The notes under the pieces were generated by a model, which saw only the letters and a list, made by a program, of their open reading frames with translations, did not search any database and had not been told where the DNA came from. Source: Burkholderiaceae bacterium (lineage in GTDB: Bacteria > Pseudomonadota > Gammaproteobacteria > Burkholderiales > Burkholderiaceae). Taken from it: a DNA stretch of 7,689 bases. The position numbers were made by a program, and so were the translations under genes. The stretch covers positions 1 through 7,689 of the forward strand of contig CANGWT010000072.1 in the NCBI GenBank assembly GCA_947457745.1, written 5' to 3'. How positions within the stretch are numbered: position 1 is the stretch's first letter; each line of letters opens with the position of its first letter. Shown here in pieces: positions 1 to 5,581 of this stretch.

Positions 1-10
1 CATTTGCCAT
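1..10 (-). CDS. metK: S-adenosylmethionine synthetase, first codons only (partial)
   Basis: Only the first three codons and one base are inside the window: on the minus strand, ATG at 10-8, then GCA AAT G. This reads Met-Ala-Asn and then a G-starting codon, which fits the Met-Ala-Asn-Asp start of burkholderial MetK. A clear Shine-Dalgarno sequence, AAAGGA at 23-18, sits 7 nt before the ATG. MetK makes S-adenosylmethionine from methionine and ATP. Three things point to metK: the start peptide, the divergent lpxL-dapF arrangement known from Burkholderia, and the SAM-II-like aptamer in its leader. Ten bases alone would not identify it, so the call rests on this context. Confidence 0.65.
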
Positions 11-17
11 TGCATAT

Positions 18-23
18 TCCTTT
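18..23 (-). promoter_or_regulatory. Ribosome-binding site of metK
   Basis: AAAGGA on the minus strand, 7 nt upstream of the ATG at 10-8. The strength and spacing are good. It decides the metK start and shows that the plus-strand frame open from position 4 is not coding here. Confidence 0.7.
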
Positions 24-58
24 AAAAATTAACACGATCTTTGGGACAACTCGACGTG
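24..58 (-). terminator. Weak terminator-like hairpin in the metK leader
   Basis: On the minus strand CACG (58-55) pairs with CGTG (36-33). Beyond a bulged T at 37, TC (54-53) can pair with GA (39-38), leaving a 13-nt loop. The run TTAATTTTT (32-24) follows and ends just before the metK Shine-Dalgarno sequence. The stem is short and has little GC, so it is at best a weak intrinsic terminator. Its position between the aptamer and the start codon is where an expression platform would lie. Confidence 0.25.
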
Positions 59-72
59 CCAGGAACTACAAC

Positions 73-128
73 GGCGACGCTTTAGCAGTATTTATGAATC
101 GCCCTGCAAGTTGCCTTAACTCAGCGAT
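73..128 (-). ncRNA. SAM-II-type riboswitch aptamer in the metK leader
   Basis: Read on the minus strand, the element has the SAM-II layout. Stem P1 is ATCGC (128-124) pairing perfectly with GCGAT (102-98), and a U·G pair can extend it inward. The P1 loop starts TGAGTTAA (123-116), matching the SAM-II TGATTTAA-type string, and contains CTTGCAG (110-104). After P1 come ATAAAT (95-90) and GCTAAAG (86-80), both hallmark SAM-II strings. A pseudoknot P2 can be drawn from GCAG (107-104) with CTGC (88-85), and perhaps GGC (115-113) with GCC (75-73). SAM-II binds S-adenosylmethionine and lowers expression of SAM and methionine genes. It is known mainly from alphaproteobacteria. Here it sits between the metK promoter and its start codon. 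The P2 pairing is shorter than in the solved structure, so the exact fold is uncertain. Confidence 0.75.
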
Positions 129-134
129 ATATAG

Positions 135-164
135 ATTCTATCCGAAAAACGCCTTATTCATCAA
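135..164 (-). promoter_or_regulatory. Predicted sigma70-type promoter for metK
   Basis: On the minus strand, TTGATG (164-159) and TAGAAT (140-135) are separated by 18 bp, matching 4 of 6 and 5 of 6 consensus bases. The predicted transcription start, about 7 nt past the -10 box, falls near 128, the first base of the riboswitch P1 stem. The aptamer would therefore form at the very 5' end of the metK mRNA. Confidence 0.5.
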
Positions 165-213
165 GCACCATCGGAAATTTGGCCCTAGCGCCGGCATTGA
201 ATATCATTGGAGG

Positions 214-1074
214 GTGAGCAAACTCCCTCTCAAGCTAACCCTTGCTGCAATAGCGATATTGCCCTTATTCCTGGTTCAGGTGATCGGGGCTGCTTTAGGG
301 ATATTGGCTTATATAGGGTCCAAGCAATATCGATCACTTTTTCGCCCCCAATATGAGGCTGTTGTTAAAAGTCGCCATCTCCCGCTTCAAGTCTGGAGTG
401 CTGCCGCAGCCTCAGGACAACTCTTCTCAGACAGCCTGTGGATTTGGCGAAATCCCAAAAAAGCGCTTTCCCTAGTTGAAATACAAGACTGGAGTCTAGT
501 TGAGGCGGCCATCAATGAGGGTCATGGCCTAGTCATGCTCACACCCCATCTGGGCGGTTTTGAAATCATCCCCAGAGTATTGGCCCAGCACTTTCCAGCG
601 ACCATTCTCTATCGCCCATCCCGCCAAGAATGGCTTAACGAAGTGGTTGAAGAGGGTCGCGCCTATCCCAATATGCATTTCGTACCAACTAATTTGAACG
701 GTGTTCGTCAAATGACGCGAGCACTGACACGTGGCGAAGCAATTGGCATTCTTCCAGATCAAGTTCCGAGTGGCGGTGAAGGCGTATGGGTACCCTTCTT
801 TGGGCGCTTAGCTTATACAACTCCGCTGCCAGCACGCTTAGCAAATCGCAACAACACACCGGTTGTCATGTTTACCGCAAAACGTAAAAGTCTGGGTAAA
901 GGCTGGCTGATGCAGGCCAAGAGACTTGAGCCGCTTTCTGAGGATTCAACACTCGCAGCTGCCGAACTCAACGTTGCCATTGAAAATGCAATCCTAGTTG
1001 CACCCAATCAATTCATCTGGGCCTATAACCGCTATAAACATCCGAGCGGAGCAGAATTACCACCAAGTCATTAG
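214..1074 (+). CDS. lpxL: LpxL-family lipid A late acyltransferase
   Basis: A membrane-associated acyltransferase that adds a secondary acyl chain to the lipid A precursor at the inner membrane. From the GTG at 214 the protein is 286 residues, the usual family size, and opens with a hydrophobic segment (about residues 7-33). Family blocks are present in order: H112-x4-E117 in TPHLGGFE, the catalytic HX4(D/E) motif; YRPSR near 133; PDQVP near 181; VPFFG near 193; and a tail with FIWAYNRYKHP. The frame is open back to position 4, but that part overlaps the metK start, leader and promoter on the other strand and does not resemble LpxL. GGAGG (209-213) directly abuts the GTG, an unusually short spacing. 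The only other start is ATG at 94, inside the riboswitch. The acyl chain and its position on lipid A cannot be read from the sequence. Confidence 0.9.
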   Translation: MSKLPLKLTLAAIAILPLFLVQVIGAALGILAYIGSKQYRSLFRPQYEAVVKSRHLPLQVWSAAAASGQLFSDSLWIWRNPKKALSLVEIQDWSLVEAAINEGHGLVMLTPHLGGFEIIPRVLAQHFPATILYRPSRQEWLNEVVEEGRAYPNMHFVPTNLNGVRQMTRALTRGEAIGILPDQVPSGGEGVWVPFFGRLAYTTPLPARLANRNNTPVVMFTAKRKSLGKGWLMQAKRLEPLSEDSTLAAAELNVAIENAILVAPNQFIWAYNRYKHPSGAELPPSH

Positions 1075-1076
1075 TT

Positions 1077-1264
1077 GAGAGAGCGGGTAAATTTTTTATT
1101 GCGCCCAATATTGATTTTGGTTCGCACGACTTAGTATTTTTTCCACGCCTTGGAATACAAATAGATATACCGAAGACCTTGTTTGAAAAAAGCTGGCAGA
1201 GTACTATTGGGCATATAAACGCTTTAAACATTGGCTGCTCGGCGAAGCAAGCCTTTACAACTAA
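1077..1264 (+). pseudogene. Decayed remnant of a second LpxL-type acyltransferase
   Basis: Two fragments of an LpxL paralogue survive in different frames between lpxL and dapF. In the frame starting at 1077 the reading is RAGKFFIAPNIDFG, then FFPRLGIQ (to about 1165). This matches the family block usually written PDMDFG...FVPFFG. In the frame ending with TAA at 1262-1264 the reading is LAEYYWAYKRFKHW, then LLGEASLYN. This is the conserved C-terminal tail of lauroyl acyltransferases. That second frame is closed by a TGA at 1184-1186. Compared with an intact protein of about 290-300 residues, the N-terminal half and roughly 90 residues between the two blocks are missing, and no start codon remains. 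Burkholderia carries two tandem acyltransferase genes between metK and dapF, so this is most likely the lost second copy rather than a new gene. Confidence 0.8.
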
Positions 1265-1275
1265 TTGGAATTCTT

Positions 1276-2178
1276 TTGAGTACGAATTTAAACAAGTCAG
1301 CACGCACACTACGTTTCACCAAAATGCATGGTGCGGGTAATGATTTCATTGTGCTTAATGGTATTGATCAAGATCTTAGTGGTATCACTCGGGAGCAATG
1401 GCAAAAACTAGCCCATCGCCAGTTTGGCATTGGTGCTGATCAAATTCTGCTGGTTGAAAAAGCTACGCGCCCAGATGCTGACTTTCGTTATCGCATCTTT
1501 AATGCAGATGGCGGCGAGGTTGAGCAATGTGGCAATGGCTCGCGTTGCTTTGTACGCTATGTACTCGATCAAGGTCTATCAACAAAGAATCCCCTTCGTG
1601 TTGAAGTAGCACATACCGTTCTCACACTCCAATCTCATGAAGATGGTCAAGTAGAAGTGGATATGGGTGCGCCAATTTTTGAGCACAGCAAGATTCCATT
1701 CAATGCAGGTGCCCTAGCTAGCAAACAAGAGTTTCATGAAATGCTCTACGCCCTACCTATTAAAACTCCTGCCGCACACGACAGTTGGATTGGTGTCGTA
1801 TCGATGGGCAATCCTCACGCAGTCCAAGTAGTAGGTGATGTCGATAGCGCGCCCGTACTCGAAGAGGGTCCATCCATTGAGAAGGATGCTGCTTTTCCCA
1901 AACGAGTGAATGTAGGCTATATGCAAATTCTGAATCGCAATGAAATCAAGTTGCGCGTCTATGAACGTGGTGCTGGCGAGACCCTCGCTTGTGGTACCGG
2001 TGCATGTGCGGCAGTCGTCTCGGGCATTCGTCGTGGCTCACTGGATTCACCGGTCATAGTTCATACTCGTGGGGGCGATCTACGAATTGCCTGGGGCGGA
2101 GTAATCAATGATGCTGCACAGCCCGTCATCATGACTGGTCCGGCGATTACCGTATTTGAAGGCGAGACTAGCATCTAA
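1276..2178 (+). CDS. dapF: Diaminopimelate epimerase
   Basis: A cytoplasmic, cofactor-free enzyme that interconverts LL- and meso-diaminopimelate for lysine and peptidoglycan synthesis. Both catalytic cysteines are present: C85 in EQCGNGSRC and C239 in LACGTGACAA. Other family blocks are TKMHGAGNDF (near 15-24), YRIFNADGGEVEQCGNG, VSMGNPH, LRVYERGAGET and the C-terminal MTGPA. The TTG at 1276 gives 300 residues beginning MSTNLNKSARTLRF. It has GGA at 1267-1269, 6 nt upstream. A start at the ATG at 1231 would add residues that overlap the acyltransferase remnant and is unlikely. The ATG at 1324 would cut off the conserved LRFTK strand. The gene lies just behind the lpxL remnant and is probably transcribed with lpxL. 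Confidence 0.95.
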   Translation: MSTNLNKSARTLRFTKMHGAGNDFIVLNGIDQDLSGITREQWQKLAHRQFGIGADQILLVEKATRPDADFRYRIFNADGGEVEQCGNGSRCFVRYVLDQGLSTKNPLRVEVAHTVLTLQSHEDGQVEVDMGAPIFEHSKIPFNAGALASKQEFHEMLYALPIKTPAAHDSWIGVVSMGNPHAVQVVGDVDSAPVLEEGPSIEKDAAFPKRVNVGYMQILNRNEIKLRVYERGAGETLACGTGACAAVVSGIRRGSLDSPVIVHTRGGDLRIAWGGVINDAAQPVIMTGPAITVFEGETSI

Positions 2179-2182
2179 AGAT

Positions 2183-2199
2183 GCGCTACTGCTAAGCGC
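2183..2199. terminator. Possible weak hairpin between convergent dapF and pyrE
   Basis: GCGCT (2183-2187) and AGCGC (2195-2199) form a 5-bp stem with a 7-nt loop in the 42-bp gap between the convergent stops. The nearest T-run on the plus strand (2214-2218) is about 15 nt away and the minus strand has only ATCTTT after the stem. It is a poor intrinsic terminator but the only structure here that could separate the two transcripts. A second short hairpin, GCATC/GATGC, overlaps the dapF stop (2171-2184). Confidence 0.25.
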
Positions 2200-2220
2200 G
2201 ACCCATACAGCTCTTTTTAA

Positions 2221-2889
2221 TTAAATGCCGTACTTCTCACGATAGGCTTTAACTGCGGGCAAATAACTTGTGAGTTCTGTATTACTTGATGCAGTTAAGA
2301 AAGCCATTAGATCTGCCAGGTTCGCAATTGCTACTACTGGCAAGCCAAATTCTTGCTCAACAGCCTGAACTGCTGACTTGTCACCAATCTCTGTAGCAGT
2401 CCCTGACTTTTCCATACGGTCCAAGGCAATTAAAACTGCTGCTGGTTCCGCACCTGCATCTCGGATCAATTTCACAGACTCTCGGACTGAAGTGCCAGCA
2501 GAAATCACGTCATCAATAATGACTACCTTACCTTTAACTGGCGCACCCACCAATGAGCCACCCTCTCCATGATCTTTAGCTTCTTTACGGTTATAGGCAT
2601 AAGGCACATTGCGTCCAGCATCTGATAACGCGATTGCTGTTGCAGCAGCTAAAGTGATCCCTTTATAAGCAGGCCCATAGAGCATGTCATATTCAAGACC
2701 AGATTCTTGCAAGGCTTTAGCGTAATAACGGCCCAGCCCGCTTAAGCGGGCGCCATCATTAAATCCACCGGCATTAAAGAAATAAGGTGAAAGGCGTCCA
2801 GCTTTAGTTTTAAACTCCCCAAACGACAAAACATTTGCCTCTAGGGCAAATTGAATAAAGTTATCTTGATTAGAATTTTTTGAGCTCAT
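2221..2889 (-). CDS. pyrE: Orotate phosphoribosyltransferase
   Basis: Catalyses the fifth step of de novo pyrimidine synthesis: orotate plus PRPP gives OMP. The 222-residue protein is slightly longer than E. coli PyrE (213). Visible blocks are LSFGEFKTKAGRLSPYFFN (21-39), YGPAYKGI (71-78), the catalytic-loop string YNRKEAKDHGEGG (99-111) and the PRPP-binding loop VVIIDDVISAGTS (122-134) with its paired aspartates. The start is ATG at 2889-2887, and the only ribosome-binding core is an AGG 3 nt upstream. It diverges from xth with 8 bp between the two start codons, so its promoter must lie inside xth. There is no room for a leader attenuator like the one before E. coli pyrE. Confidence 0.96.
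   Translation of the reverse strand: MSSKNSNQDNFIQFALEANVLSFGEFKTKAGRLSPYFFNAGGFNDGARLSGLGRYYAKALQESGLEYDMLYGPAYKGITLAAATAIALSDAGRNVPYAYNRKEAKDHGEGGSLVGAPVKGKVVIIDDVISAGTSVRESVKLIRDAGAEPAAVLIALDRMEKSGTATEIGDKSAVQAVEQEFGLPVVAIANLADLMAFLTASSNTELTSYLPAVKAYREKYGI
2871..2876 (+). promoter_or_regulatory. Possible -10 box for xth inside pyrE
   Basis: TAGAAT matches 5 of 6 bases of the -10 consensus and would start transcription about 15 nt upstream of the xth ATG. No -35 box with good spacing is visible; TTGAAT at 2851-2856 is only 14 bp away. It is offered because the xth promoter must lie within the pyrE coding region. Confidence 0.25.
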
Positions 2890-2897
2890 AGGCCTAT
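2888..2897. repeat. 10-bp palindrome shared by two divergent starts
   Basis: ATAGGCCTAT is a perfect palindrome lying across the 8-bp gap between the pyrE and xth start codons and overlapping the first two bases of the pyrE ATG. It places the core AGG on both strands: 5 nt before the xth ATG and 3 nt before the pyrE ATG. The same bases thus give both genes their only visible ribosome-binding core. Confidence 0.6.
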
Positions 2898-3680
2898 ATG
2901 TTACGCATCATTTCTGCCAACCTCAACGGTATCCGTTCTGCAGTCAAAAAAGGCTTCCTGCCCTGGGTTGTAAAGCAAAAGGCGGACTTTGTCTGCATGC
3001 AGGAGCTCAAGGCTCAGCAAGATGATCTGGAAGATGCCATCCTCAATCCAGATGGCCTACACGGCTTCTTTCATCATGCCGAAAAAAAGGGCTATAGCGG
3101 TTGTGGCATCTATACCCCGCATAAGCCCGATGAGGTCCTCTATGGCTATGGCAATGCAGAGTTTGATGCTGAAGGACGCTATGTCGAAGCTAGATTCAAG
3201 AAACTTTCAGTGATCTCGGTGTACATGCCTTCAGGCTCAAGCTCGCCAGAAAGGCAGGAAGCTAAGTATCGTTATCTCGACTCTTTCTTGCCGCACCTAG
3301 TAGAGCTGAAGAAATCAGGGCGTGAGATTGTGCTGTGCGGCGACGTCAATATTGCCCACAATGAGATTGACCTCAAGAACTGGAAAGGCAATCTCAAGAA
3401 CTCGGGGTTTTTACCAGAAGAGCGCGCTTGGCTAACAAACCTATTTAGCAAAATCGGCTATGTAGATGTCTATAGAAAGCTAGAGCCCGAGGCGACTGAT
3501 GCCTGCTACACCTGGTGGAGCAACCGCGGCCAAGCATATGCAAAGAACGTAGGCTGGCGCATCGACTATCACATCACCACTCCGGGAATTGCAGCTAGCG
3601 CTAAAAGTACTGACATCTACAAAGATGAGCGCTTCTCAGATCACGCACCACTGACAGTAAATTACGACTGGTCTATTTAG
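2898..3680 (+). CDS. xth: Exodeoxyribonuclease III / AP endonuclease
   Basis: A Mg-dependent base-excision repair nuclease that cuts DNA 5' to abasic sites and trims 3' blocks. The 260-residue protein has the full exonuclease-endonuclease-phosphatase active site: N8 (ANLNGIR), metal ligand E36 (MQELKAQ), Y109 (SVYMPSG), D149 and N151 (CGDVNIAH), D223 (GWRIDYH), and D248-H249 (FSDHAPL). The blocks CGDVNIAHNEIDLKN and GFLPEERAWL resemble human APE1 and the ExoA/NApe branch more than E. coli ExoIII, so AP endonuclease may be the main activity (inference). The start at ATG 2898 is supported by the family start. Its stop overlaps the end of ampG, on the other strand, by 8 bp. Confidence 0.95.
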   Translation: MLRIISANLNGIRSAVKKGFLPWVVKQKADFVCMQELKAQQDDLEDAILNPDGLHGFFHHAEKKGYSGCGIYTPHKPDEVLYGYGNAEFDAEGRYVEARFKKLSVISVYMPSGSSSPERQEAKYRYLDSFLPHLVELKKSGREIVLCGDVNIAHNEIDLKNWKGNLKNSGFLPEERAWLTNLFSKIGYVDVYRKLEPEATDACYTWWSNRGQAYAKNVGWRIDYHITTPGIAASAKSTDIYKDERFSDHAPLTVNYDWSI

Positions 3681-5007
3681 AAACTTGTACGTCGTGCTTT
3701 TTAAATTCAACCACTTTGAAATGAATAGTGAGCCAAATCAGAATTAAGACTGGTACACCAATAATTGCAGTGCTAATAAAAAAGCTTGAGTAACCAAAGT
3801 AATTTACATAGACGCCTGAAAAACCAGCAAGCCACTTTGGCAACAAGAGCATCATCGAACTAAATAAGGCGTACTGTGTTGCAGAGTACTGAATGTTCGT
3901 CAAAGCTGATAAGAATGCAATGAACGCTGCTGTTGCAATTCCGGAACTCAGATTGTCAGCAGAGATAACCCAGATCAAGCCATGCAAGTCATGGCCCTGC
4001 GTGGCAAGCCAGGCAAATAACAAGTTGCTGACGGCTGATAGAATCGCACCCAAAAATAAAATACGCATTACTCCGAAGCGCAATGTGAGGACACCGCCAA
4101 CGAAGGCGCCGACCAAAGTCATCACCACACCAAAGACCTTACTAACTGCTGCCACCTCATCCTTGGTGTATCCCATATCGACATAAAACGGATTGGCCAT
4201 AATACCCATCACAACATCACTTATACGATAGATAGCAATTAAGGACAAAATCAAAATGGCGTGCCAGCCATAACGCTTAATAAAGTCTGCAAATGGTTCA
4301 ATTAAAGTTTGATGTAGCCATGCCCCTGCATTGCGGGCTTTTGCAAGCTCAATCCGAACGGGCTCTTTACTAAATAAGGTAGTGACCACACCCACACCAA
4401 TAGAGAGCGCCATACAAAGATAGGCAAATTGCCAGGCAGCTGGATCATAGCCAGCAATACCAGATTCAGCACGAGCAGCTAACCAGAGAACGCCTGCGCC
4501 CGACCAAATTAAAGCCAGTCGATACCCCGTTTGATAAGTAGCCGCTAAGGCCGCTTGATGATCGCTATCTGCAGACTCAATCCGGAAGGCGTCTAAAGCA
4601 ATATCTTGCGTGGCAGAGCCAAAGGCAACTAGGAGTGCGCACCAAACAATCGGCGTAAGCTGAACCTTGGGGTCAATGCTGGCCATACCTACCAGACCAA
4701 GAACAATTAGCAACTGCGCAAAAAGTAACCAGCTACGCCTTCTACCAAACAATCTTGATAGCAAGGGAATAGGTAGCCGATCTACTAGAGGAGCCCACAT
4801 CCACTTAAACGCGTAAATCAAACCAACCCAAGTGAGGTAACCAATCGTACTACGATCAATACCAGCCTCTCTTAGCCAGAAGCTGAGCGTTCCTAAAATC
4901 AGTAGCAGTGGTAGGCCTGCAGAGAAGCCCAAGAAGAGCATTCGGAGGCAAGGCCATTCGAGGTAAACCCGAAAATCTTTCAGCCAGGACTGAATCGTAC
5001 TAAGCAC
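3673..5007 (-). CDS. ampG: AmpG-type muropeptide permease (MFS)
   Basis: An inner-membrane major facilitator that imports anhydromuropeptides released from the cell wall for recycling. The 444-residue protein is strongly hydrophobic, with about 12 membrane segments. AmpG-typical strings are LGFSAGLPLLLILGTLSFWL (26-45), the loop WAPLVDR...FGRRRSW (71-93) and FGSATQDIALDAFRIE (129-144), the last a family hallmark. E. coli AmpG is longer (491). The start is GTG at 5007-5005, overlapping the metW stop by 8 bp. No Shine-Dalgarno is visible, so translation probably depends on ribosomes ending metW. It is the last gene of the operon. The substrate is inferred from family membership. Confidence 0.87.
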   Translation of the reverse strand: MLSTIQSWLKDFRVYLEWPCLRMLFLGFSAGLPLLLILGTLSFWLREAGIDRSTIGYLTWVGLIYAFKWMWAPLVDRLPIPLLSRLFGRRRSWLLFAQLLIVLGLVGMASIDPKVQLTPIVWCALLVAFGSATQDIALDAFRIESADSDHQAALAATYQTGYRLALIWSGAGVLWLAARAESGIAGYDPAAWQFAYLCMALSIGVGVVTTLFSKEPVRIELAKARNAGAWLHQTLIEPFADFIKRYGWHAILILSLIAIYRISDVVMGIMANPFYVDMGYTKDEVAAVSKVFGVVMTLVGAFVGGVLTLRFGVMRILFLGAILSAVSNLLFAWLATQGHDLHGLIWVISADNLSSGIATAAFIAFLSALTNIQYSATQYALFSSMMLLLPKWLAGFSGVYVNYFGYSSFFISTAIIGVPVLILIWLTIHFKVVEFKKHDVQVSK

Positions 5008-5581
5008 GTCGAACGCGGAACAGCGCTAGGCTTCCAAAAAGATTAGGCATCAAAGTAACTTGTCGCCCTTCATGCAAGATGTATTGATCCAAAATCTGTA
5101 AACCCAAGCTCGAAGCCAGCTTTTCAAAATCCGCTACCGTAAGAACGCGTACATTGGGTGTGTTGTACCACTGGTAAGGCAAGCTTTTAGAAACTGGCAT
5201 ACGACCAAAGCCAACAGCTAGGCGGTGTGACCAATGTCCAAAGTTCGGAAATGAAACAATCGACTCCTTGCCAACCCGGACCACTTCACGCAAGATCTTT
5301 TCAGTTTCGTGAATAGTTTGCAGCGTTTGTGAGAGTACAACCGTATCAAAACTATTATTCTCAAAGAGCGCCAAGCCTCCTTCAAGATTTTGCTGAATGA
5401 CGTTCAAACCTTTTTGCACACAAGAAAGTACGCGCGCATCATCAATCTCAACTCCATAAGCATGCACGGGTTTTTGCTTTTGCAAATACTCCAAGAAACT
5501 ACCGTCACCACAGCCAAGATCCAGTACTTCGCTATTGGGCGCAATCCAGTTTGCTATTGCGGCAAAGTCTGCACGCTTCAT
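5000..5581 (-). CDS. metW: MetW, methionine-biosynthesis partner protein
   Basis: A small protein with a SAM-dependent methyltransferase fold, encoded next to metX in many proteobacteria. It is thought to support MetX-dependent methionine synthesis; its precise reaction is not something I can state. The 193-residue sequence shows the SAM-binding motif VLDLGCGDGSFLE (19-31), the acidic end of strand 2 (GVEIDD, 43-48), LSQTLQTI (83-90), SFPNFGHW (110-117) and PYQWYNTPN (135-143). These strings are characteristic of MetW. Its ATG (5581-5579) overlaps the metX stop in an ATGA, a sign of translational coupling. Confidence 0.95.
   Translation of the reverse strand: MKRADFAAIANWIAPNSEVLDLGCGDGSFLEYLQKQKPVHAYGVEIDDARVLSCVQKGLNVIQQNLEGGLALFENNSFDTVVLSQTLQTIHETEKILREVVRVGKESIVSFPNFGHWSHRLAVGFGRMPVSKSLPYQWYNTPNVRVLTVADFEKLASSLGLQILDQYILHEGRQVTLMPNLFGSLALFRVRRA

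Noticed and set aside
111..140. Plus-strand promoter for lpxL (TTGCCT with GATTCT or ATTCTA)
   Set aside because: The -10 match is poor, and the same bases are better explained as the metK -10 box and aptamer on the minus strand.
4..213. Plus-strand open frame extending the acyltransferase by 70 residues
   Set aside because: It overlaps the metK start, ribosome-binding site, aptamer and promoter on the other strand, and its translation does not resemble LpxL N termini.
1181..1219. Promoter for dapF inside the acyltransferase remnant (TTGTTT with TACTAT, or TATAAA at 1214-1219)
   Set aside because: Neither has two good boxes at proper spacing; dapF can be read from the lpxL transcript.
1231..1275. 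ATG at 1231 as the dapF start
   Set aside because: The extra 15 residues are read out of frame from the tail of the acyltransferase remnant. The TTG at 1276 has a spaced GGA and gives a normal DapF length.
1013..1309. 98-residue minus-strand frame across the lpxL-dapF gap
   Set aside because: It has no recognisable domain and runs antisense to the lpxL end, the acyltransferase remnant and the dapF start; it is a by-product of the other strand.
3893..4186. 97-residue plus-strand frame inside ampG
   Set aside because: It is antisense to a well-conserved transporter gene and has low-complexity Thr/Lys/Ala/Pro-rich composition with no known motif.
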